Of a stretch of 64,000 bases of DNA, positions 12,096 to 22,225 are shown piece by piece. Numbering within the stretch: position 1 is the stretch's first letter; the number at the start of each line of letters is the position of its first letter. The stretch covers positions 1,894,001 through 1,958,000 of the forward strand of contig OW028585.1 in the NCBI GenBank assembly GCA_932294295.1, given 5' to 3'. Both the position numbers and the translations under genes were made by a program. Under the pieces are notes generated by a model. The model was not told where the DNA came from, searched no databases, and worked only from the letters and a program-made list of their open reading frames with translations. Origin of the DNA: Alitta virens. Lineage: Eukaryota; Annelida; Polychaeta; Phyllodocida; Nereididae.

Positions 12096-14353
12096 CTGTG
12101 TAAAGCACGTTATATCCATAAATATCTGAGTATGCCCTAATTGTGTGCTTTCTATTTCTTTTTTGTTAATTTGGAATTATTTTGGAATTATCACGCTGTA
12201 ATTATATACATGTACTATATAATGTATAATAGTATAATAATATGGGATAGTTATATTCCAAATAGGAAGAACAGGACAATAAGATGATTAAATATTAAAA
12301 ATTATAAAAGAAATTCACTTATATGTGAAACCATACTCTGCATAACACATAAAACATTGTATGGCTGTCATTGCAAAGTATGGAATGGTAAGTTGGGGAA
12401 AGTAAGAATGCAATAGTTATGCAATTGACAATTTTTACTGAATAAACAATCCCACAATATTAGAATAATGCAGCAATATTCCATGTTTCAGCCTTAATAT
12501 GTGACCACTGTTATACATTGTAAGCATGATTATATTATTTTGGAAGATTTGTTGTAACTATTAACCAAAATATCCTTCATAACTAGTGTTAAAAAGTTTT
12601 TTTTGAAAGAGTGATCATCTCAATGCCCTAGTTTATATTGAATAGAAAATTTGTGAAGAGAATTGTATGGACTAGTTTATTACAATGACCATTAAACTGG
12701 TAAGAACTTATAAAATGGCCAAGAAAAGTAGTCTATAACGTCAGAAATGAATTATGAACAGAAAGCCATGCAAGAATTGAAATTTATAATAAGTTTTGAC
12801 AATGTAATTTTTCTGATTTATGATCATAGTCAATTAACATATATATAAAAAGAAAACAATACCTGAAAGTTTAAATACGAAGACATCTGTAAATTGCTAC
12901 TCAAAAACCTACGAAAATTCACTCGTCCCAATTTCTGTATTACACAACTTTTGACCTCATCTGTATGACTTAAAGAAATATGCCAGATCAAAGATAAGGG
13001 TTTTGGGGTTGACAAACTCTCAGAGGAGGCATGGGCCTCAAGGCCTTATAGCAAGCTACGGCCATGGATTCAGAAACACTAAAAACCTGCACTGTAACGA
13101 GTTTCCGTAGTGTCTTGCAATTTAACTGTAGCTTTTATAGTAAATTACTGTCATTTTGGCATGCAGCACGCTACTGTAACATTTTTATTGCAAGATGCCA
13201 TAAAACTATCCGACAGCATAATACTATAAAATTAACAGCTGAGGCAAAAAAAAGAATTAGCTGTCTACTGTATGAAATTTTGTAGACAAACATCTTCCTT
13301 GAAAGGTAACAGATTTTTTTTTAATCTAATTTTTATTTTATGGTACGGTCTCCAGAATTCAGTATTTCGGCAAACAAACTACAAAACATTGACAAAAATT
13401 TGTCACATACTAACAGAGAAGGACAAGCCCGTAGCGTTGAGTGGGTCTTTTTCATAAAATTGTGGACCTTTTCAAATAGCATTCCCTGATGTGGACCATT
13501 GTGTGGACATGGACCAAGTGGGGTGTGTTGATAGGCCCCCCTTGACCCCCCCCCCCGCCCTCCTTGGCTATGGGCCTGAAGGACAGTGTCTGACGTTGTG
13601 TAGAAAATCTCGATTCTATGCAAATTATTTTGTCTAGAATCAGGTTTCAAAGTTGGAGTGTTGGACAACATACAAATTAGTGCAATTTTGCAGATTTTTC
13701 ATGAAATAAAATTGGCCTGGTGCCATAACGTGACAAAAAGAAAAAAATTATTGAACATACATCATAAAACTTAAATTTATTTAGAATTCAACTTTGGAAA
13801 CTAAAATGTGCTATCTTTTAAATATCTTGCATAAATTCATTTCAAAGGCAAACAACCACATTTTGGACAAAATTAGAGGCATATAATTAGATAAATAATG
13901 CATTTATAAGATTTTAGTTTAATTAGATGTTAGATAAACACCTTTTCTAACTCCCGTGTATATTTTAAGTTTGTACATAAAGTAGATTTTTGGCGTCAGG
14001 CCTTTTATCTTATAATTTAACATTCAATGATGAGTCAATGGGGAATTGTTGATGACAGGAGCATGACTATAGTTTTTATAGATGTCATAAAAATTAGTAC
14101 ATGGCTGGATGCTACAATTACTCACATAAGCAATTGCATGCCCGTCACCAAACAATCAATGACATCACCACAGGTCAATTGATGAGGTCAATGAGAACAA
14201 TTGGACCATTGGTGAAGTTATCTATTGTTGTGGGACAGGTACGCAACAAATCAAGCGTGCCTTACATGGTCATGCTCATGGCAGCGTCAAATATGAACTC
14301 CAAGCTTTCTGCTATGTGCCACATTTGCCTTTCTTTCAGTGTTGCTTGTCCAG
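12096..14353. other. non-coding, probable intron or intergenic
   Basis: AT-rich. Short frames (for example 13064-13285 and 13333-13671) have no domain. A C-run occurs at 13542-13555. The frame at 14101-14361 precedes the contactin-associated-like exon but lacks an independent domain and is probably intronic. Confidence 0.4.
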
Positions 14354-14537
14354 CGTTTTAACTCAGCAAATGGCATTGCTTGGTCCTGTTCCCAGTTATA
14401 CGATGTAGGACTCCACAAGAATGATGTGTACGCCATTGATGCAGATGGACCATTGGGGCCTCAGGCTACCATGCATATCAATTGTTCTCTTGATGAGACA
14501 GCTGCAAAAACTATTGTTCACCATGACCAAGAAGCAG
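14354..14537 (+). CDS. contactin-associated/neurexin-IV-like exon A
   Basis: The exon is bounded by an acceptor (gttgcttgtccag ending 14353) and a donor (gtaatg at 14538). It encodes 61 codons plus one base. The translation has SCSQLYDVGLHKNDVYAIDADGP, which I shorten to the key pattern C-x-x-L-x-x-x-G-x(6)-Y-x-IDxDGP, then INC and TIVHHDQEA. That pattern is typical of the fibrinogen-like segment of contactin-associated/neurexin-IV-like ectodomains. Phase-1 ends match exon B. Further exons were not found, and a large transposon is inserted 1.1 kb downstream of exon B. Confidence 0.6.
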
Positions 14538-14622
14538 GTAATGCTACAGAAAAATGTGATCTTCATTGTGTTTGTAAAATGTTTAAACTGGTATATGGTA
14601 ACTGTTCATGCAACTTATTTAG

Positions 14623-14838
14623 AATTCCACTCCCAAGGGCATGGTAAATTTGGTTTGAAAAAGACCATTAACTACCTTCGCCTTTCTTACGACCAAGTCC
14701 GGGCAATCGTAGTTTCATCTGCAACATGCCAGTATGCAATAAGGCTTCGATGCCAGAGAGCCTCATTGTGGGACAGTGGATGGAATAGTTACTTTGATGT
14801 AGACAAACCATTAATTCAAACTGAAGGCTCTGTTAAAG
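14623..14838 (+). CDS. contactin-associated/neurexin-IV-like exon B
   Basis: An acceptor (cttatttag) ends at 14622 and a donor ggtaagtgg gives GT at 14839-14840. The exon is in phase with exon A and ends in phase 1. Key features are INYLRLSYDQVRAIV, then SSATCQYAIRLRCQ. The paired Cys spacing is that of the segment following the fibrinogen-like fold in contactin-associated-like proteins, where a tract like SLEQLxALxxxSxxCxQxIxxxC is usual. It is likely extracellular and adhesive. No stop or frameshift is present in the exon. Confidence 0.6.
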
Positions 14839-15945
14839 GTAAGTGGACGTTTTGCAGAAACATTTTTGAAAACACAGGTCACAGTCTTTTGGTAACTTGT
14901 CCATTGCCGTTATTCTTCTGGTGAAATCAACAAATGTATGTGTGGTGAACTATCTTAGCTAAATAAACAGATATATGCTTCATTCCAAACATAAACAATG
15001 TTGTTAAAATGTGACATTGCACCTTTTTTTTCGTCAAGGTTTTTGCAACATTTTCACTTTGGAATTTTCATTGCAACCTTTTCAAAACATTTTAAAAACA
15101 ATAAATGCAATAATACTCAACTTATAGGCCAGTAAAAATTGACATGAATTTGGGGTGACCCTGGACTAGCTCATAATAGGCATTTTATTCTAGAAAATCA
15201 CAGCCAAGATTTTGTAGTTTCTGAAAATCAATATATTTCATATTGCCACCTTGGAGAACATTTTCTGTTTCCATGGCAACAAGCTGGATAAAAAAATTTA
15301 AAAATCAAAATTACTAAATGTGATATAATCTGAACTACTTCTCCTATCGGAATAAAAAAAGCATCAATTTATGTTACCTTGCATGATAATTTTGAATAAA
15401 TAGCCTATGTTTAGATCAGGGGTAAACTTCATTTGCATATGGAACATTCTTAGATAATTTTGGTTGTTATTTTCCAATATGACTTCAAATAGTTTGCCAT
15501 GGCTTGTCTCCAATGTGAGCATATTTACTAAAATTGAACAAATTGTATTAACATAAGTCTTAGCCTAAATCAACAGGAAATGGTTAGAATTGCCATAGAA
15601 ACTTTGAATGCCCTCTTACCAAAGTGAGACAGTAGACAGTGTGCAGAAGTAGATGCTACTTGGTATTTTCATTATCAACATTATCTACCTGATCAAATAG
15701 TAGCACAATGTTACACCGTATGTATATATGTATTTAACTGAGGGCCAGAGTAGTTCACATGGAAACTGTAAACTAAATTATGGTTGTCATGACAACCATT
15801 TACTTCACCTGATAATAGAACCAAATTTTTGAAGGTGACTACTATCTAAATTCGCATAGGCAAGTTGTTAAGGTGCCAATTATGCATGTAATTTTTACCT
15901 TTAAATAATTTATTTAGATTTATTGTATTTTGTTACCATGGTAAC
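14839..15945. other. non-coding, probable intron
   Basis: No gene seen. The segment 14894-14940 (ccgttattcttctggtgaaa) recurs at about 11510-11550. A related inverted copy lies near 38690-38720, so it is a dispersed repeat end. Confidence 0.4.
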
Positions 15946-15951
15946 AAGGGG
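15946..15951. repeat. target-site duplication, left copy (AAGGGG)
   Basis: AAGGGG directly precedes the left inverted repeat of element 1 and is repeated exactly at 37709-37714. Six bases is the duplication length known for Polinton/Maverick integration. Confidence 0.85.
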
Positions 15952-16143
15952 ACTACAGAAGCTATCTTATAGGTTCAAAGGGATGCCGCCCCCTGAGGCT
16001 ATAAGATCAAAGGATCCCTGCAGGTGCCTGCGGCTATTAAGATCAAGACATAGAGGCAAGTGACAACCCCCCAGGCGATAGTGCCTATGGCAATGACGTT
16101 TAGTAGTCATTTAGCTGCTCAAAGAAGCCCCCCAGGGTAAAAT
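15952..16143 (+). repeat. element 1 left terminal inverted repeat
   Basis: Begins ACTACAGAAGCTATCTTATA. The first ~95 bases pair with 37708-37614 at about 95% identity, with only a few mismatches by eye. Beyond that the match decays into shared GC-rich blocks (a cccccc-agg motif, atgacgt and cccccagggtaaaatg). The same blocks recur in the left end of element 2 at 52768. Confidence 0.85.
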
Positions 16144-17837
16144 GCAAAGAAGTGTGAATATGTTGAATGAACAGTTTAAAGCATGAATAACTGTCATTTA
16201 AATTAAATTAAATTGTTTAATATGACATATTAAGCAGTCATTGAGAGCTTTATTATTATTATTATTATTATTAGTTATATTATAAAAAACTGATTGTCTC
16301 TAGTGTATTAAAAAGCTACTCAATCACTGAGTCATCCCATTGAAATATGAAGGACCAAATTACTTTTTAAAAAACAATGGAAAGCTTACAGCCCTGTGCG
16401 CTTCTTTATTAGACACACTAAAAGCTACACAAGGCTGTTCACTGGGAATGTCATAAGTCAAATGTATTTTCCAGCATATCTAATTCCTTGTTTATTGTGA
16501 GGTACACATGCATGAATGCATGAATACATGAATGCATGCCTGCATGCATGCATTGAATGTATTGAATGCATGTAGTATTCAACATTATCCAGTGGTGTTG
16601 AGTTAGCACCACAGCCACTCAATGTAAACATCATGGCTATATCAATTGTGCTTTACAGTGTATTTAAAATCCTTTGTTTATAAGTAAGCATACATGTAGT
16701 ATGACTTATCCGTGAAAGACAAAAGCACAAGTGTGTATGTGTGCCCAGTGATGCTCAGTGATGCTCAGTGAGCAGAGTCACACAGTACAATGAAAGAGGA
16801 GCCGTTGTCAAATGCCCTGAGGCTTATCAATGAAAACCTATGATAGGCTGACTTTTTAGCTTGTGTCCCAGAGCACTGGCCATACAGAATTGGCCACCTG
16901 GTGGTCAGCCCTCACATTGTTCTGTGTTCATTGTCTTTGACTAGTAATGTTAGAGTAAAAAAGCACTTTAATAAACATCAGTAAATGTACTTCTGAAAAA
17001 CTTTTATTCGCACAGACATATCTCACCACCCATACAGTTAACTAAAATCCTTAACACTTTCATACAGTTAAAAATAAAATAATGAAATAAGTGTTCTAAG
17101 CAGCAAAACAGTCCAAGCACTTTCATGCATTTAAAATGAAAATAATGAAATAACTAAATAAGTACCAAATAGTAAGAAGTAAACTAGATTAACTGAAACC
17201 TATGGGCCACACCCATCAGACATACTAAACACATTCATGCTGATAAAAATAATGAAGTGAACATTCCTTATCACCAAGCATACTAAAAAAACACTTTCAT
17301 GCAAGTTAAAAAAAAAATAAAAAAAAAATGCAAACATCCAACACTAAACAGTAAACTCTGTTAATTTACAAAAAATCCTTAATAGCAGACATACTAAACA
17401 CTTTCATGTTAGTTAAAAAATAAAATAATTAAGTAATGACTCAAAACATTCAATACTAAACGGTAAACTCCATTAATTATCAAAAAACCTTAACACCAAG
17501 CATGTTAAACACTCTCATGCCGTTAAAAAAAAAAAAATAAATAAAATAGAATAAAAAATAATGAAATAAACACTAAATGGTAAGCGGCAAACTAGCTCTG
17601 TGAATGAATCCAAATCCATAATTACTGTAAAACACAATTGCTAATTACATGGAAATAATAAAAAAATCACGAGTATGTACACACACACATATATACATAT
17701 ATACATATATATATATATATAGCGGATAAAGAAAATAGCCAGTAAAATCAATAAAATAATAATAATAAAAAAAAATAATAAAAAAAAAAACTGTACATCA
17801 ATAAATCATCCAGTCTTGTGACCACAGCCCTAAAACT
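16144..17837. repeat. element 1 left subterminal region with degenerate ~110-bp repeats
   Basis: No gene. An (att)n run lies at about 16254-16274, a palindromic atgcatgc-rich tract at 16508-16570, and degenerate repeats over 17040-17600. Each repeat carries a phrase like aacactttcatgc followed by an A-rich stretch and a taaaataatgaaataa-type tail. (CA/TA)n microsatellites occupy 17682-17721. Element 2 has a comparable A-rich repeat zone at 53640-54000. Confidence 0.6.
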
Positions 17838-18257
17838 TTAAACTATGCCATTTCTCAGTCGAGTCGGCAAAATGTTATTTAAATCTAGGCCTCCTAGAGC
17901 GCGGTTACGGCGGACACCTGCAGCTCTCCTTTCGATCACCGGCTGTCTACGCCCACGCACTCGCGCACGCCGTTGTATTACCGGACCCACGTTCTCGATT
18001 TCGATGTTGTTGTCGTCGTTGTTGTTCACGATGTTGTTGTCGTTGTGGGCATTTTCCGCGTTTTGCATTTCAATCGCGCCTATGAGCCATCTAGCCATTC
18101 TCACTAGCATCACCAAAAATACATTTCTGTCATTGGCATTTTCGTATGCAAGCAGCTGGTCGACATTCCAAATGTACAATAATATGAGGCGTCCGAGTAA
18201 ACTTAAGGCTGTGGTCACAGCTAGGTCGTGTAATCGTGCAAGGATGTAGTCTCTTGT
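17838..18257 (-). CDS. hydrophobic helical protein, left-end gene
   Basis: Minus-strand exon preceded by a strong acceptor (tttctattcttttcag ending at 18258). It encodes a hydrophobic N-terminal half with RLILLYIWNVDQLLAYENAN and FLVMLVRMARWLIGAIE. A polar N/D-rich middle follows, then an R-rich region and GLDLNNILPTRLR at the C-terminus. The element 2 homologue at 54235-54612 keeps the hydrophobic half and the LDLNNILP tail and also has the acceptor. The frame is open across the acceptor in both, so an unspliced start is possible. Function is unknown; membrane association is inferred. Any upstream exon is not identified. Confidence 0.55.
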   Translation of the reverse strand, partial: TRDYILARLHDLAVTTALSLLGRLILLYIWNVDQLLAYENANDRNVFLVMLVRMARWLIGAIEMQNAENAHNDNNIVNNNDDNNIEIENVGPVIQRRARVRGRRQPVIERRAAGVRRNRALGGLDLNNILPTRLRNGIV

Positions 18258-18769
18258 CTGAAAAGAATAGAAATAATAGTTAAACATTTTTGCTATACTG
18301 AACTTCAATCCTATATTTTGGCTATACTGAACTTCAATCCTTAATAAGCAATGGTCACTGTGTCATGTTGCACTTGGGTTGTGCTTGTATTTTGCCCAGT
18401 TGACAGGTCAGGGTTGTCAAGGCTACTATGGAGAATGCATTATAGGAAAAGATAAACTACTGATTTCTTACATGTACGGCTGCATGACAGGAGTGGACTG
18501 CCATCAACAGTGAAGGGAGCATCACTAGATAATTAGCTGACTCTAGTGAATTTACCCTGTACTGACAGATGACACCTACAGTACAAGTTGTGTCATCAAA
18601 GAAAATGAGTCTCAATCTACCTGAACACTTCTCTATTGAAAAGAATACTAGTAATAAGCAATTTCTGCACAAATTTTTTACACTTCTAGTGAATTTACGG
18701 TGTACTTTTAAAAGTGGTATGGCTGAGTAGAGTTAATTTACAGGGATCAGGTAACCCACCTCGTTATGT
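18258..18769. other. spacer between the two left-end genes
   Basis: Contains the polypyrimidine tract of the downstream exon. A short frame at 18457-18672 (-) has no counterpart in element 2, so I do not call it. Confidence 0.4.
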
Positions 18770-19495
18770 TCAGAATGTCGTCGAAGAACCTCTCACACCC
18801 TGCTCCAGTGTGTGCAAGCAGCAGCCAGTGCATTTGCAGATTTTGGCACAAAAATGGAATGGGCACAAGAAAACTGCCATGCATTTTAAGCAGCAGCTTA
18901 CGGCGAACATAGGGGGGTCATTGCAGCGTGCATGGGTGTTAATGCGGGCATGGAGATTAACTAAACTTACCAAAATGCACACTGTCAAAATGGCCCCTAT
19001 TAGCCCAGAAGCCACTGTCCATGCTAACATGCCGTTCAGGAGCTGCGCTGACGTTACTGCAGCCCTCTGCTTGTGCTCATCCGTGCCTCGGCTGTCTACG
19101 CTGCTGCCTCTCATCGGGTACCTTGAAGTGGCCGTGCTCGGTGTAGCGAAGCGGCCGTCAAAAGGCGAAGGGGGGCTGTTGGATGTTGATGACCTAATGC
19201 ACACTATATCGGGGAATTCCATAGCGATCAGCTCACATTGTTCTTTCTTGACAACCAAGATTAGGACCCGATCAAAGCCGTACGTTTCCGAGAGACTCGT
19301 CACTCTGAAGTCTGAGTTTGCCTCGATTGTCAGTCTCTTTCCTTGTCTGTATTCGTCATCGAAGTACGGGGTCGTGGTGATCGCTGTGCACATAACTTCG
19401 CCCGATGAGGTGCATCTGCACTGTGCATCATTCCCGCAAATCCAGGCATCCGTGGGACGCATCCCCAGAGCCAAAAACAGAAAGATCCAAAGCAT
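18770..19495 (-). CDS. type I membrane protein, possible virion glycoprotein
   Basis: I choose the start at 19495 because it gives a signal peptide (MLWIFLFLALG...TDAW) matching element 2. The ectodomain opens with a Cys-rich box (CGNDAQCRCTSSGEVMC) like an LRR N-cap, then a short beta/LRR-like stretch ending in IVCI. A transmembrane helix follows (about TVASGLIGAILTVCILVSLV). After it comes a Cys-rich C-terminal part with many CC/CxC pairs, possibly palmitoylated (inference). The element 2 homologue is 54960-55670. Comparable signal-peptide/one-helix proteins occur in Polinton-type elements. An attachment or envelope-like role is inference only. Confidence 0.65.
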   Translation of the reverse strand: MLWIFLFLALGMRPTDAWICGNDAQCRCTSSGEVMCTAITTTPYFDDEYRQGKRLTIEANSDFRVTSLSETYGFDRVLILVVKKEQCELIAMEFPDIVCIRSSTSNSPPSPFDGRFATPSTATSRYPMRGSSVDSRGTDEHKQRAAVTSAQLLNGMLAWTVASGLIGAILTVCILVSLVNLHARINTHARCNDPPMFAVSCCLKCMAVFLCPFHFCAKICKCTGCCLHTLEQGVRGSSTTF

Positions 19496-19670
19496 TTTTC
19501 CTTTTCTTTTTTCAGTGGTCAATCTCAAAAACGTCTTGCTTCTCCAAAATATCAGTGCTGTATGAGCCCTTGCACTTGCAAAACACCCCAGCACAGAGGG
19601 GGGTAAAGTCTGTGATTACATAACACAACAAAAGACCCCCAATTCCAGGCCAGTCCTAAGACAATAGATA

Positions 19671-19705
19671 GGGTATAATCTATTCAAACTGAGAGTTATA
19701 TTCAC
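19671..19705 (-). promoter_or_regulatory. conserved promoter-like block upstream of the membrane-protein gene
   Basis: Forward-strand gggtataatctattca (19671-19686) and agttatattcac (19694-19705) recur at 55852-55867 and 55875-55886 in element 2 with the same 23-bp spacing. They lie at almost the same distance from the start codon (176 and 182 bp). On the minus strand the blocks include gaatataact (TATA-like) and gattatac. The coding strand of the gene lies immediately downstream, so a core promoter is likely. Confidence 0.6.
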
Positions 19706-20151
19706 ACATATAGTGCGCTACTGTTGTTTTGTATCAGAACAAATGAATATTATAAAACCAATTGTTTCAATAAATGTCAGCAAACAGTGAATTATCTCCG
19801 TATACCGAATTATGGAGCATTGCCATTGATTCCTGTAGTTCTCATAAAGCCTCACATTTTGTTAATATACTTTGAATGGAAAAAATTTAAATTGAAAGAG
19901 TCATTAAAGATACTCATGAAATTCAGAGGCATGGAAATAGTATTATGCTGAATTATAGGCCATTTGTAATTGAGTCTATTAATTCTTATAAATTTAACAT
20001 TTTCGAAATTTACATTTACATTTAAAAACTAAATGGCCTCAAGAGAAATAATTAAAGATAAATTGCCCACAAAACTTCTGTCTTAACAAAATGTGTGCTC
20101 GCTTAACACCAGGGCAGAATTTCACTATGAAAACAGTAGCTGGAATTTCTC
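19706..20151. other. AT-rich control-region spacer, element 1
   Basis: No gene called. The 75-codon frame at 19724-19951 has no element 2 counterpart or domain. Confidence 0.4.
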
Positions 20152-20377
20152 ATTGCTCTTAAAGTATCTCCTGCATAATGAAAGTACTTATTCCATGATT
20201 CTCATTTAAAAAGAGAATATTACTAATTTTTGGCCGTTTTTGCCTAAATCAGTAAATTGCAACAATTGCTCTTAAAGTATCTCCTGAATAATGAAAGTAC
20301 TTATTCCATGATTCTCATTTAAAAAGAGAATATTACTAATTTTTGGCCGTTTTTGCCTAAATCAGTAAATTGCAACA
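20152..20377. repeat. 113-bp direct tandem repeat
   Basis: Two units (20152-20264 and 20265-20377) are almost identical; the first difference is cctgcataatg versus cctgaataatg. They lie in the non-coding control region between the divergent left-end genes and the leader exon. Element 2 lacks an obvious equivalent. Confidence 0.85.
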
Positions 20378-20608
20378 AGAGATTAGTGTTTGCATGCTAT
20401 TAAAGTCATTGTCTCATTACATCACCTGGTTAATGCATGTTTTAAAGTTGAGAATTATGTGAGATTTGTTTAACCGCTTGGTGTGAACAATAGACTTTTA
20501 TAATGCATTACAATGATGAGGGCTAATAGGTGGGGGTGCTGGGGGTGGGGCAGAGTCAAAATGCTTGAGTCATTAGATGAGGCATGCAATTGTACAGCAA
20601 TTATGCCA

Positions 20609-20627
20609 ATTAAGCACATGCGTTTAC
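20609..20627 (+). promoter_or_regulatory. conserved 19-bp motif attaagca(ca/tg)tgcgtttac
   Basis: attaagcacatgcgtttac here and attaagcatgtgcgtttac at 56426-56444 in element 2 differ by two bases. Both sit upstream of the leader exon in otherwise poorly conserved DNA. Nearby AP-1-like tgagtca sequences also occur in both. A shared regulatory site is likely; its factor is unknown. Confidence 0.5.
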
Positions 20628-20856
20628 AGCTGACTGATGAAATCTCACTAATACTCAATCGGTGAGGGCCACTGGTAGAGGCTGACAGTACATGCAGTCA
20701 CACAAGACCCAGCATATGTGACCTTTGAGGTCAAGCTCATGGACGGCACAAGTGACCATTACTAAAAAAGTGCTCCCCCCTGATGCCAACAAGTTTCCCC
20801 CCTCTCTTCCCCCCCTCCTCGGCTCCCACTGAGATTGCCTGAGGCAAAATAAGTAG

Positions 20857-20866
20857 TATAAAAAAG
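20857..20866 (+). promoter_or_regulatory. TATA box of leader exon, element 1
   Basis: tataaaaaag, preceded by gaggcaaaataagtag. About 28 bases downstream is ctccatcac, which is also found in element 2 about 30 bases after a TATA-like taaaaacaaaag. Spacing fits a core promoter firing rightward. Confidence 0.65.
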
Positions 20867-20886
20867 CATGAAGACTGGAGCATCTC

Positions 20887-21061
20887 CATCACTTGGCCTT
20901 GTGCTCTTTACACGAAAAATACTTCAATCGCGCCGTCTTCAGGATCTCAGCTCTACTCTACTCTACTCTACTCTACTCTACACTCTACCAACTACTGCCT
21001 ACCGGTTACTCTCTGCTGGATATCAACTCGTCGGCTGTCATTTCGCAGTAAAAAATAAAAG
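20887..21061 (+). other. putative 5' leader exon of polymerase gene
   Basis: From the inferred start near 20887 to a strong 5' splice site (aaaag|gtaagtg, GT at 21062). The exon has no ATG and carries a (ctcta)n stretch. Downstream on the plus strand the first gene is the polymerase leader-exon gene, whose acceptor ends at 28431, just before its ATG at 28448. A splice between them would remove 7,370 bp containing the whole minus-strand capsid block. Element 2 shows the same arrangement (56600-56738 to 63482). An alternative start near 28390 without a leader cannot be excluded. Confidence 0.6.
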
Positions 21062-21697
21062 GTAAGTGAAATAGTTTTAACCGCTGTAATGACATTGTAT
21101 TGGTGTACTTATTAGACAGCCCCGAGTGACTATTAAGAATTGACACGTGGCTCTCAGCTCTCAGCGCTCAGCGCCCAGCGCTCTGCTCTCCGCGCTGGGC
21201 TACCTGCAGTCAGTTATCCGTCACGCTCCAGTACTTATAACTATTTTAATACCGTAATACAATAAGGCTGGGATATTGAATTACGAAAAAGTCCATTTTC
21301 TGTGTATACCACCTTTTATTATACTTAGTAACGCAATACAACGAAATACAATGCTATACAATACAATTAATATTACTATTACAACAAAATTGTATATACA
21401 CGGATTACCTTAATTCCGAGTATTTTACATTTATTAAATATATCGAAATAGTCAATTCGAATAACTACAATACAATTAATATTACACACGTAGCTAGTTA
21501 AATATAACCAAATGTTACATCTGCAGGTTACATTAATTCCGTGTATATTACATTTATTAAATATCTCTAAATAATCATTCATTCATTCATATCCATCTTA
21601 TTACAGTTATCCTTGTATATCACATTTTATTTCAAATTTCTACATATTTATGGTTTACTCATCCTGTATAATTAATTAAAAATAAGAAAAAAATTAC
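21062..21697. other. non-coding 3' flank of minus-strand block
   Basis: AT-rich sequence between the leader exon donor and the protease stop. It includes duplicated phrases (atacaattaatatta and attccg-gtattacatttattaaata) around 21364-21570. It contains the likely poly(A) signal for the minus-strand transcript. Confidence 0.5.
21626..21631 (-). terminator. possible poly(A) signal for minus-strand block
   Basis: Minus-strand AATAAA about 70 bases past the protease stop codon. The position suits 3' end formation of the late-type transcript. Confidence 0.4.
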
Positions 21698-22225
21698 TCA
21701 AGTCTGTCTGCCGTATAGCATCAGACAATGTTCTTTCACATCGCCAATTCCCTTCATTATATTTAAAACACTGGCGGGGTTAAAGGCCCTACAACGATAA
21801 TAGGAGTACACTAGAGTGTAAAAACCGCAATTAACCTTAGAAAGGTACTGGTAATTGTATGAACAGCTATCGAATTGTCTCATAAACATGCATATTTCTT
21901 CGTTGTAGACACTCTCTCCACGAGGATCGAAAACTTCTAAACTCGAGCCCAGGTCCACCCGAGCGCCAACTTCGACTTCGACTTCGACTTCTACTTCGAC
22001 TTCTACTCCGACGTCCACGTCAACATCAGCGGAATGGACGCCCAGGAAAATCCAATGTCCGACGTCACCGCGTAAGTACGAGTTTGCATTGCAATTCACG
22101 ATGTAACAGCTCCTCACTGCAGGGGCTGAGATGTATTTCAGAGCGTTGCATGGTATTACAGCCATCACGTATGACGATACAGTAGCGTCATTCCACAGCA
22201 TTTCATATATTTGATCAGTGTTCAT
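21698..22225 (-). CDS. PRO: adenain-like cysteine protease
   Basis: 175 residues. The adenain/Ulp1-type triad is visible: His57 in GDVGHWIFLG, Asp100 in EVFDPRG and Cys133 in NCGFYTLVYSYYRCR. In related double-jelly-roll viruses and Polintons this enzyme matures capsid proteins. Between His and Asp lies an acidic valine-rich insertion (a V-E/V-D repeat, residues about 67-87) absent from the element 2 protease. It arises from a ttcgac-type repeat in the DNA and probably forms a surface loop. The ATG overlaps the stop of the upstream major capsid gene (ATGA), so the two are likely on one message. Confidence 0.88.
   Translation of the reverse strand: MNTDQIYEMLWNDATVSSYVMAVIPCNALKYISAPAVRSCYIVNCNANSYLRGDVGHWIFLGVHSADVDVDVGVEVEVEVEVEVEVGARVDLGSSLEVFDPRGESVYNEEICMFMRQFDSCSYNYQYLSKVNCGFYTLVYSYYRCRAFNPASVLNIMKGIGDVKEHCLMLYGRQT

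Noticed and set aside
13333..13671. minus-strand 112-residue frame with Gly-rich stretch
   Set aside because: It arises from a C-run and has no domain, homologue or splice context.
17845..18249. plus-strand 134-residue frame
   Set aside because: It mirrors the minus-strand hydrophobic gene, which is conserved in element 2; the plus frame is not.
18714..19565. plus-strand 283-residue frame opposite the membrane protein
   Set aside because: No domain is seen. The minus frame has a signal peptide, a helix and an element 2 homologue.
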